DNA from: Legionella genomosp. 1
GTDB lineage: Bacteria; Pseudomonadota; Gammaproteobacteria; Legionellales; Legionellaceae
Reading direction: 5' to 3'
NCBI GenBank assembly: GCA_945901965.1
Contig: CAMDMN010000173.1
Coordinates: forward strand, 1-5,243
DNA length: 5,243 nt
The position numbers and the translations under genes are program-made. Below the pieces are notes generated by a model that did no database searches, was not told the DNA's origin, and saw only the letters and a list, made by a program, of their open reading frames with translations. The number at the start of each line of letters is the position of its first letter. Position 1 is the stretch's first letter. Positions 1 through 5,243 of this stretch are shown here, piece after piece.

Positions 1-194
1 TAGGAATGGTGCTTTATACGGATTATGTTTTTGCTTTTGAGCTAGCAGCGGTTATTTTACTTGTTGCTATAATTGCGGCGATTACTTTGGCTCATCGTCA
101 GCAAATTAGATCAAAACGCCAGAATATTGTTAAACAAATTATGACGCAACGTAATGACCGAGTCGAGTTGGTCAAAATGAAGTCAGAGAGCTGA
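1..194 (+). CDS. nuoJ: NADH-quinone oxidoreductase subunit J, C-terminal end (5' truncated by window)
   Basis: NuoJ is a small integral membrane subunit of complex I that lies between NuoA/NuoH and NuoK in the membrane arm. Only about the last 63 residues are present: the first complete codon is at position 3, the frame is open to the window edge, and TGA at 192-194 ends it. The visible part begins with a GMVLYTDYVFAFE stretch, followed by a hydrophobic helix (AAVILLVAIIAAITLA) and a basic, hydrophilic tail rich in K, R and Q. A final helix with the FE(L/V)AAV motif and a short charged tail is typical of NuoJ C-termini. The call is strengthened by nuoK following 19 nt downstream, the standard order. 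The ATG at position 6 is an internal methionine, not the gene start. The upstream two-thirds of the protein, with the remaining helices, lies outside the window. Confidence 0.93.
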   Translation, partial: GMVLYTDYVFAFELAAVILLVAIIAAITLAHRQQIRSKRQNIVKQIMTQRNDRVELVKMKSES

Positions 195-198
195 GCTT

Positions 199-203
199 AG
201 GGG
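199..203 (+). promoter_or_regulatory. Shine-Dalgarno site of nuoK
   Basis: AGGGG lies 10 nt before the nuoK ATG at 214, in the short gap after the nuoJ stop. It is a partial match to the anti-Shine-Dalgarno complement and is followed by a T-rich stretch up to the start. It supports the start chosen for nuoK. Confidence 0.6.
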
Positions 204-213
204 TGCTTTTTTA

Positions 214-519
214 ATGATACCAACAACACATTATTTAATATTATCTGTGATACTTTTTGCTTTTAGTTTAGTAGGTATTATTTTAAATCGTAGAAACATA
301 ATTTTACTACTGGTATGTATAGAATTGATGTTACTGGCAGTTAACACTAACTTTGTTGCGTTTTCACATTATTATGGTGATATTACGGGCCAAGTTTTTG
401 TGTTTTTTATTTTAACTGTTGCTGCGGCAGAAGCAGCGATAGGTTTGGCTATTGTGATGTTGCTATATCGAAATAGTGGCAACATTGATGTAAATAAAAT
501 GAATCATTTAAAAGGATAA
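214..519 (+). CDS. nuoK: NADH-quinone oxidoreductase subunit K
   Basis: NuoK is the three-helix, MrpC-like membrane subunit of complex I that carries two buried glutamates needed for proton translocation. At 101 residues it has the family length (about 100 in E. coli). Helices are at roughly residues 5-24, 30-50 and 60-84. The conserved glutamates are Glu37 in CIELML (helix 2) and Glu73 in AAAEAAIGLAI (helix 3), matching E. coli Glu36 and Glu72 with an offset of one. The arginine pair Arg26-Arg27 in the first cytoplasmic loop (LNRRNIILLL) is also kept. The N-terminus matches the family (IPTTHYLILS), so the ATG start is sound. The gene lies 19 nt after nuoJ and 4 nt before nuoL, and its last codons carry the nuoL ribosome binding site, so the two are probably translated in a coupled way. 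All key residues are present and nothing suggests decay. Confidence 0.98.
   Translation: MIPTTHYLILSVILFAFSLVGIILNRRNIILLLVCIELMLLAVNTNFVAFSHYYGDITGQVFVFFILTVAAAEAAIGLAIVMLLYRNSGNIDVNKMNHLKG
512..516 (+). promoter_or_regulatory. Shine-Dalgarno site of nuoL, inside the nuoK end
   Basis: AAGGA sits in the last sense codons of nuoK (AAA GGA TAA), 7 nt before the GTG at 524. This spacing is near optimal and decides the start: no ATG in the nuoL frame lies nearby, and the encoded N-terminus from GTG matches the family. A ribosome ending nuoK covers the site, which favours translational coupling. Confidence 0.75.
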
Positions 520-523
520 CAAC

Positions 524-2494
524 GTGAGTATTTTACAGTGTTGTTTGATTATTGTTTTGGCACCATTAGTAGGCTCAGTGATAGCCGGTTTTTTTCGTAA
601 TCAAATTGGCAAGATTGGTGCACATACCATTACCTCTGGATCTGTAGGTTTATCTCTTATTCTATCTATTTATGTTGCCAAGATGATTTTAACTGGCGCA
701 TCACCTACTCTAAACACTAATTTATATACATGGGTTAGTGGTGGCGATCTTTTCCCATTTGCTTTTCACATTGGATTTTTAATTGATCCTCTTACAGTTC
801 TTATGATGGTTATAGTTACATTTGTTTCTTTTTTAGTGCATATATATACCATTGGCTATATGGCTGATGATCCGGGTTATCAACGTTTTTTTAGTTATAT
901 ATCATTATTTACCTTTATGATGCTTATGTTAATAACAGGAAATAACTTTCTACAATTATTTTTTGGCTGGGAAGGTGTTGGTTTAGTTTCCTATTTATTA
1001 ATTGGTTTCTGGTATGAGAAAGAGTCAGCTATTGAAGGTAGCTTAAAGGCATTTTTGGTCAATCGTGTTGGTGATTTTGGTTTTATCATCGGCATTGGGT
1101 TAGTATTAGCATATGCTGGAAGTCTTGATTATGAAACAGTATTTAGAAATTCTTCCTCGTTAGCGACTCAAACGATAGAGATATTTTCTGGACACAGCTG
1201 GTCTGTGCTTACTGTTATCTGCATATTTCTATTTATAGGTGCGATGGGAAAATCAGCTCAAGTACCTTTACATGTTTGGTTGCCAGAATCAATGGAAGGC
1301 CCTACACCAATTTCTGCTTTAATCCATGCTGCAACTATGGTTACTGCTGGAGTATTTATGGTGGCGCGGATTTCGCCATTAATTGAATTATCAACAACAG
1401 CATTAAGTTTTGTTTTAGTAGTTGGTGCCACTGGCGCGCTATTTACAGGTATTCTTGCAATTGTTATGAATGACATAAAGCGAGTTATTGCTTATTCTAC
1501 TTTGTCGCAACTTGGCTATATGATGGTTGCCATGGGTGCGTCAGCATATAGTGCTGGACTATTCCATTTAACAACACATGCATGTTTTAAAGCGCTTTTA
1601 TTCCTTGGCGCAGGCTCAGTTATTATGGGTATGCATCATGAGCAAGACATGCGAAAAATGGGTGGATTATGGCGAAAAATGCCAATAACATACGTTACAT
1701 TTTTGATTGGTAGTTTAGCTCTTTGCGCAATACCACCATTTGCAGGCTTTTATTCAAAAGATACTATTATTGAAGCTGTAGGATTATCTACAACGCCTGG
1801 TGGATCTTATGCTTATTTCTGTGTGGTTATGGGTGCCATGTGCACAGCTATATATTCATTCCGTGCATTATTTATGACTTTCCATGGAAAACCACGTATG
1901 GACGAAGAGACTTTATCTCACGTTCATGAATCTCCATGGGTGATTTTATTCCCGCTGATAATACTTGCAATTGCGTCTATAGTTGTAGGGTATCTACTTT
2001 ACATGCCAATGCTATTTGATAACCCAACATTACTAAGCACGTCTTTATTTATACTTCCAGAGCATAATGTTTTGGCAGAAATAGCCAAAGAAGTTAGTTC
2101 ACCTTGGATGTCTATGTTAGAAGCACCGCATTCATTGGTATTTTGGTTAACTCTATTGGGAATATTTATTGCATATTTATGTTATGTCCTTATTCCATCT
2201 ATACCTAACTTCATAGTTAAACATTTTAATATTATTTATCGTATTTTGATGGATAAATATGGCTTTGATGCATTCAATGACTTTGTGTTTGTTCGCGGTA
2301 CAAAAGCACTCGGTCGAATGTTTTATAATGTTAGTGATAAAAAATTAATTGATGGGTTTTTTGTTAATGGAACTGGTCGTACGGTAAGCTGGTTTGCGAC
2401 TAAAGGTCGGCTAATTCAAGATGGTTATTTAAATCATTATATAGCTGTAATGGTATTAGGAGTCTTTGGATTTCTATGCTGGTTAATATTATAG
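524..2494 (+). CDS. nuoL: NADH-quinone oxidoreductase subunit L (distal antiporter-like subunit)
   Basis: NuoL is the most distal proton-pumping subunit of the complex I membrane arm, homologous to MrpA-type antiporters. It has 656 residues against 613 in E. coli. The start is GTG, read as Met, with a good ribosome binding site. Key residues, placed by motif against E. coli numbering: Glu150 in FFGWEGVGL (Glu144), Asp184 in NRVGDFGF (Asp178), Lys243 in GAMGKSAQVPLHVWLPE (Lys229), His268 in ALIHAATMV (His254), Lys319 in NDIKRVIAYS (Lys305), His348, His352 and Lys356 in FHLTTHACFKALLFLG (His334, His338, Lys342), and Lys412-Asp413 in GFYSKD (Lys399-Asp400). After residue 560 comes the stretch expected to form the lateral amphipathic helix, then a last membrane helix at about 637-656. 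The extra length sits mainly in loops near residues 205-225 and after residue 413. The frame is intact and appears functional. Confidence 0.99.
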   Translation: MSILQCCLIIVLAPLVGSVIAGFFRNQIGKIGAHTITSGSVGLSLILSIYVAKMILTGASPTLNTNLYTWVSGGDLFPFAFHIGFLIDPLTVLMMVIVTFVSFLVHIYTIGYMADDPGYQRFFSYISLFTFMMLMLITGNNFLQLFFGWEGVGLVSYLLIGFWYEKESAIEGSLKAFLVNRVGDFGFIIGIGLVLAYAGSLDYETVFRNSSSLATQTIEIFSGHSWSVLTVICIFLFIGAMGKSAQVPLHVWLPESMEGPTPISALIHAATMVTAGVFMVARISPLIELSTTALSFVLVVGATGALFTGILAIVMNDIKRVIAYSTLSQLGYMMVAMGASAYSAGLFHLTTHACFKALLFLGAGSVIMGMHHEQDMRKMGGLWRKMPITYVTFLIGSLALCAIPPFAGFYSKDTIIEAVGLSTTPGGSYAYFCVVMGAMCTAIYSFRALFMTFHGKPRMDEETLSHVHESPWVILFPLIILAIASIVVGYLLYMPMLFDNPTLLSTSLFILPEHNVLAEIAKEVSSPWMSMLEAPHSLVFWLTLLGIFIAYLCYVLIPSIPNFIVKHFNIIYRILMDKYGFDAFNDFVFVRGTKALGRMFYNVSDKKLIDGFFVNGTGRTVSWFATKGRLIQDGYLNHYIAVMVLGVFGFLCWLIL

Positions 2495-2499
2495 ATAAG

Positions 2500-2538
2500 A
2501 ATCTACGCTAAATGAAAAGTCAGATTTTTGCGAAGATT
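2500..2538 (+). repeat. Imperfect inverted repeat (possible RNA hairpin) upstream of nuoM
   Basis: AATCTACGC at 2500-2508 can pair with GCGAAGATT at 2530-2538: eight of nine pairs are Watson-Crick, with one A-A mismatch at 2505/2533. The loop is 21 nt and could itself form a weak AAAA/TTTT helix (2515-2518 with 2525-2528). AGATT at 2522-2526 could pair with AATCT at 2500-2504 instead, so two folds compete. The stem is AU-rich and of modest stability. Its large loop and lack of a proper following U-run make a rho-independent terminator unlikely. It could arise by chance in AT-rich DNA. Confidence 0.35.
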
Positions 2539-2559
2539 TTGATAGAACTAAATAGGTGA
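2512..2559 (+). CDS. Possible 15-codon leader/coupling micro-ORF before nuoM
   Basis: An ATG at 2512 opens a frame of 15 codons (MKSQIFAKILIELNR) ending at TGA 2557-2559. That stop lies within the nuoM ribosome binding site and 4 nt before the nuoM ATG, the same distance as between the nuoK stop and nuoL start. A ribosome finishing here would be well placed to start nuoM. Against it, there is no strong Shine-Dalgarno before the ATG (only AAGA at 2497-2500), and a frame this short is expected by chance. No family is recognised. Treat it as a hypothesis, not an established gene. Confidence 0.15.
   Translation: MKSQIFAKILIELNR
2554..2559 (+). promoter_or_regulatory. Shine-Dalgarno site of nuoM
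   Basis: AGGTGA, a good match to the extended anti-Shine-Dalgarno complement, ends 4 nt before the nuoM ATG at 2564 and is followed by a further GGG. The nuoM frame has a stop (TAA at 2549-2551) just upstream, so 2564 is the first possible ATG in this frame. Confidence 0.75.
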
Positions 2560-2563
2560 GGGT

Positions 2564-4069
2564 ATGTATCATTTTCTCAATCTCTTAATATGGTTGCCAA
2601 TTTTAGGCGGCGTTTTTATTTTCCTTACAGGTAATGATAAGAACCCTAATGTTTCGCGATATTTATCACTTTTTATTGTGCTTTTAACATTATTGCTTTG
2701 CATCCCGATGTTTTTTGCTTTTGACGTTAATTTAGCTGATATGCAATTTGTGGAAGATATCCCCTGGTTACCTGCATTTGGTATTAGCTATAGTCTTGGT
2801 ATTGATGGATTTTCTTTGCTTCTCATTGCGTTGTCTATATTTACTAATTTAATAGTTATTTTAGCTACCTGGAATAGTATAAAAATACGCGTGGCACAAT
2901 ATTTAGCGGCATTTTTAATTATGCAAGGTTTATTAGTAGGAGTATTTGCAGCCCTTGATGCCATTGTATTTTATATATTTTGGGAAGCAACCTTAGTTCC
3001 TATGTATCTTATTATTGGTATTTGGGGATCAGACAATCGAGTTTATGCTGCCATTAAATTCTTTTTATATACTTTCTTAGGGTCAGTTTTAATGCTGGCT
3101 TCGTTTTTATATTTAGGCTACCTTTCAGGATCGTTTAACATAGAAACAATGTATGCAATAAAATTATCTATGACAGCACAGACGCTGATTTTTATCTCAT
3201 TCTTCTTAGGCTTTGCCATTAAAATTCCGATGTTTCCAGTTCATACCTGGTTACCTGACGCACATACCGAAGCACCAGCTGGAGGCTCTATTGTTTTAGC
3301 GGCAATATTATTAAAGTTAGGTGCTTATGGTTTTATTCGTTTTGCTTTGCCAATTGTGCCAGATGCATGTAGTAAGTATGCCATAGTGATGGTGGTCTTA
3401 TCTTTAATTGCAATAATTTATGTAGGTTTAATTGCTATTATTCAGCAAGATATGAAAAAGTTGATTGCATATTCATCTATATCACATATGGGCTTTGTAA
3501 CTCTTGGTTGCTTTGCTATTTTTGCAGTTGCTGAACATTCAAGTTTATCTAATGCAGGATTAGTGCTTGAGGGCGCAATTGTTGTAATGATTTCTCATGC
3601 TTTTGTATCCGCTGCTATGTTTGCGGGAGTTGGCTTTATTTATGATAGGATGCATACTCGCCAGGTTAATGACTTTGGCGGTATTGTGAATACCATGCCA
3701 ATGTTTGCTTCCTTTTTTATGCTATTTGCAATGGCTAATGCGGGCTTACCTGGAACTTCTGGTTTTGTCGGAGAGTTTATGGTGATCCTTGGATCTATTA
3801 AAGCAGGCTTTTGGATTGCTTTTTGGGCAGCTACTACTTTAATAATTGGTGCAGCATATACATTATGGATGTATAAGCGAGTTATATTTGGCCCTATTGT
3901 TAATAAAAAAGTTGCAGAATTAAAAGATCTTTGTGGCTTTGAGCTTAGTGCTTATGTGCTTTTAGCTATTATGGTTGTGGCAATGGGTGTTTATCCTAAA
4001 CCACTACTTACATATATACATCAAACTGTAAGTAATACTTTAGCTTATGCTGATAAATCAAAATTCTAA
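2564..4069 (+). CDS. nuoM: NADH-quinone oxidoreductase subunit M (middle antiporter-like subunit)
   Basis: NuoM is the central antiporter-like, proton-translocating subunit of the complex I membrane arm, between NuoL and NuoN. It has 501 residues (509 in E. coli) with hydrophobic helices throughout, consistent with the 14-helix family fold. Key residues by motif: Glu141 in FWEATLVPMYLIIG (E. coli Glu144), Lys220 in AIKIPMFPVHTWLPDAH (Lys234), Lys251 in AILLKLGAYG (Lys265), His308 in YSSISHMGF (His322), His345 in VMISHAFVSA (His348) and Glu404 in GFVGEF (Glu407). The NRVYAAIKFFLYTFLGS segment at about 158-174 is also typical. The start is the first ATG in frame, has a strong ribosome binding site and gives a normal N-terminus. 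The protein ends in a short polar tail (YADKSKF). The gene follows nuoL after 69 nt and precedes nuoN by 12 nt. All channel residues are present and no frame damage is visible. Confidence 0.99.
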   Translation: MYHFLNLLIWLPILGGVFIFLTGNDKNPNVSRYLSLFIVLLTLLLCIPMFFAFDVNLADMQFVEDIPWLPAFGISYSLGIDGFSLLLIALSIFTNLIVILATWNSIKIRVAQYLAAFLIMQGLLVGVFAALDAIVFYIFWEATLVPMYLIIGIWGSDNRVYAAIKFFLYTFLGSVLMLASFLYLGYLSGSFNIETMYAIKLSMTAQTLIFISFFLGFAIKIPMFPVHTWLPDAHTEAPAGGSIVLAAILLKLGAYGFIRFALPIVPDACSKYAIVMVVLSLIAIIYVGLIAIIQQDMKKLIAYSSISHMGFVTLGCFAIFAVAEHSSLSNAGLVLEGAIVVMISHAFVSAAMFAGVGFIYDRMHTRQVNDFGGIVNTMPMFASFFMLFAMANAGLPGTSGFVGEFMVILGSIKAGFWIAFWAATTLIIGAAYTLWMYKRVIFGPIVNKKVAELKDLCGFELSAYVLLAIMVVAMGVYPKPLLTYIHQTVSNTLAYADKSKF

Positions 4070-4071
4070 GG
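4068..4071 (+). promoter_or_regulatory. Weak Shine-Dalgarno site of nuoN
   Basis: AAGG overlaps the nuoM stop codon (TAA 4067-4069) and lies 10 nt before the nuoN ATG at 4082, separated by TT, a run of seven A and a G. The match is short and the spacing slightly long, so nuoN may rely on coupling to ribosomes finishing nuoM. Confidence 0.5.
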
Positions 4072-4081
4072 TTAAAAAAAG

Positions 4082-5243
4082 ATGACAGGATTATTAGATA
4101 ATATATATTTAGCAACACCAGAAATAATAATATTAGTAACAGCGTGTACAGCGTTATTAGCAGATTTATTTTTACGTGATCGATGCAAATCAATAGCTTT
4201 TATGATTGCAATAACCGGGTTAATATCTGCCGCTATTGTTAGCTATTTATTTATAGGACAGTATTCTGTTGTAATTTTCAATGGATTATTCATCTCTGAT
4301 GATGTCGCACAGGTAATGAAACTATTTATATTTATATCAGTATTTTTAAGTTTTTATTATTCAAAACATTATATTGAAGAGCGGCAAATGCCCTCAGGTG
4401 ATTACTATTTACTTGGTTTATTCTCAACGTTAGGGATGATTACTCTAGTATCTGCGCATTCTTTATTAACTATATATTTAGGTCTTGAGCTACTATCTCT
4501 GCCACTTTATGCAATGACAGCAATTAGACGAACTAATAGAGATTCATCCGAAGCTGCAATGAAGTATTTTGTGATGGGTGCTATTGCGTCAGGCATGCTT
4601 CTTTATGGTATTTCATTATTATATGGCGCGACAGGTGCGCTTGATTTGCATGATATATCTATTGCGGTTGCTAAAGATTGGAAATTGGAGTCTGGATTAC
4701 TTTCATTTGCTTTGGTATTTATATTGGCAGGAGTTGGGTTTAAATTAGCAGCTATGCCATTTCATATGTGGGTACCTGATGTTTATCAAGGAGCTCCGAC
4801 TTCTGTAACCTTATTTATTGGAACGGCACCTAAAATAGCAGCTATAGGCATGGCATTAAGGATCCTAAATTTAGGTTTACAAGATATAGCTATGCAATGG
4901 CAGCAGCTTATATTAATCATGGCGCTATTATCAGCAGGTCTTGGAAATTTATTTGCTATCACCCAAAACAATATTAAAAGATTACTTGCATATTCTGCAA
5001 TATCACATATGGGTTATGCTTTATTTGGCATACTAGCAGCAACAGCAAGTGGATATGCCGCAGCTTTATATTATGTACTGGTATATTCTATTATGTCAGC
5101 ATCAGCATTCGGGATAATTATTTTATTATCGCGTGCAGGCGTTGAGATCGAGAATGTTGACGACTTGAAGGGTTTGAATAAACGAAGTCCTTGGCTTGCC
5201 TTTATGCTAATGATTGTAATGTTATCAATGGCTGGGATTCCAC
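4082..5243 (+). CDS. nuoN: NADH-quinone oxidoreductase subunit N, 3' truncated by window
   Basis: NuoN is the antiporter-like subunit of the complex I membrane arm closest to NuoK, and its gene is normally the last of the nuo operon. The frame from ATG 4082 stays open to the window end, giving 387 complete codons against 485 in E. coli, so about 100 residues are missing. Key residues by motif: Glu136 in YLGLELLSLPLYAM (E. coli Glu133), Lys221 in GVGFKLAAMPFHMWVPD (Lys217), Lys251 in GTAPKIAAIGMA (Lys247) and Lys299 in NNIKRLLAYSAISHMGY (Lys295). The FHMWVPDVYQGAP stretch at 227-239 is a NuoN signature and separates it from NuoL and NuoM. The residue matching E. coli Lys395 lies beyond the edge. 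The N-terminus (LLDNIYLATPEIIIL) fits the family, which supports the start. The window ends within the conserved SMAGIP segment. Confidence 0.97.
   Translation, partial: MTGLLDNIYLATPEIIILVTACTALLADLFLRDRCKSIAFMIAITGLISAAIVSYLFIGQYSVVIFNGLFISDDVAQVMKLFIFISVFLSFYYSKHYIEERQMPSGDYYLLGLFSTLGMITLVSAHSLLTIYLGLELLSLPLYAMTAIRRTNRDSSEAAMKYFVMGAIASGMLLYGISLLYGATGALDLHDISIAVAKDWKLESGLLSFALVFILAGVGFKLAAMPFHMWVPDVYQGAPTSVTLFIGTAPKIAAIGMALRILNLGLQDIAMQWQQLILIMALLSAGLGNLFAITQNNIKRLLAYSAISHMGYALFGILAATASGYAAALYYVLVYSIMSASAFGIIILLSRAGVEIENVDDLKGLNKRSPWLAFMLMIVMLSMAGIP

Larger units (their letters stand above)
2495..2563. other. nuoL-nuoM intergenic spacer
   Basis: This 69-nt gap is the only sizeable non-coding stretch in the window; the other gaps are 19, 4 and 12 nt. 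It contains an imperfect inverted repeat, a 7-nt direct repeat AGATTTT (2522-2528 and 2534-2540, 12 nt apart), a 15-codon micro-ORF and the nuoM ribosome binding site. I see no convincing terminator, since no run of T follows a stable GC-rich stem, and no good promoter. It may act in RNA processing or translational control, or may have no function. Confidence 0.6.

Noticed and set aside
541..546. Cys-Cys pair near the NuoL N-terminus (residues 6-7) considered as a lipobox
   Set aside because: It comes too close to the start, without the positively charged n-region and hydrophobic h-region of a lipoprotein signal. It is simply part of the first membrane helix.
1258..1476. 72-codon open frame on the - strand within nuoL
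   Set aside because: It is opposite the most conserved part of nuoL (Lys243 to Asp317), has no recognisable family and is explained as an antisense shadow.
2466..2495. Possible internal promoter before nuoM (TTGGAT, 18 nt, TATAGA)
   Set aside because: The -35 matches the consensus at only three of six positions and the -10 at four of six. Such matches are frequent in AT-rich DNA, and the site overlaps the nuoL 3' end.
2500..2545. Rho-independent terminator between nuoL and nuoM
   Set aside because: The stem is AU-rich with a mismatch and a 21-nt loop, and only four T in a row overlap its end. A terminator inside an essential operon is also unlikely.
4101..4140. AT-rich, ATA/AAT-repetitive stretch at the start of nuoN considered as a promoter or microsatellite
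   Set aside because: It reads through in frame as the first NuoN helix (NIYLATPEIIILV), and the repetition follows from Ile/Leu/Asn codon choice in AT-rich DNA.
4008..4193. 61-codon open frame on the - strand across the nuoM-nuoN junction
   Set aside because: It overlaps the ends of two well supported genes. Its leucine- and isoleucine-rich product is what the reverse complement of TTA/ATA/AAT-rich DNA gives, and no ribosome binding site or family supports it.
4786..4971. 61-codon open frame on the - strand within nuoN
   Set aside because: It lies opposite the conserved GAPTSVTLFIGTAPK region of nuoN, with no independent evidence of coding.
1..5243. Mobile element, CRISPR array, tRNA or novel defence/metabolic system
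   Set aside because: Nearly every base belongs to a conserved nuo gene or a short operon junction. No repeats of array type, transposase fragments or tRNA-like folds were seen.

Overview
The window is a piece of the membrane-arm end of a bacterial respiratory complex I operon (NADH:quinone oxidoreductase, type I). All five genes lie on the + strand, in the canonical order nuoJ (3' end only), nuoK, nuoL, nuoM, nuoN (5' part only). Nothing credible is encoded on the - strand. Both ends of the window cut through genes, so no operon promoter or terminator is visible.

Organism: the DNA is strongly AT-rich, with many TTA, ATA and AAT codons and T-rich third positions. The proteins read as typical proteobacterial Nuo subunits, and the gene order matches the nuoA-N operon of Gammaproteobacteria and their relatives. 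The closest feel is a low-GC gammaproteobacterium, possibly of the Legionellales type. That is an impression from protein character and composition, not a database result. Intact reading frames with every key proton-channel residue in the visible parts argue for a functional, vertically inherited core operon.

Layout: 1-194 is the NuoJ C-terminus. After a 19-nt gap, nuoK runs 214-519. After a 4-nt gap, nuoL runs 524-2494 from a GTG start. A 69-nt spacer follows (2495-2563), the only sizeable non-coding stretch. It holds an imperfect inverted repeat and a 15-codon micro-ORF that ends inside the nuoM ribosome binding site. nuoM runs 2564-4069. After a 12-nt gap, nuoN starts at 4082 and is still open at the window end, with about 387 of roughly 480-490 codons present.

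How the genes work together: NuoL, NuoM and NuoN are three homologous antiporter-like subunits, each expected to carry a proton channel. NuoJ and NuoK sit between them and the quinone-binding part of the arm and continue the chain of charged residues in the membrane. NuoL also carries the long C-terminal lateral helix that runs along the arm. Quinone reduction drives proton translocation through this chain. Tight spacing and Shine-Dalgarno sites that overlap upstream gene ends suggest translational coupling for at least nuoK-nuoL and nuoM-nuoN.

I searched for an undescribed system and found none. The window is ordinary housekeeping sequence, and the only element that invites a second look is the nuoL-nuoM spacer.
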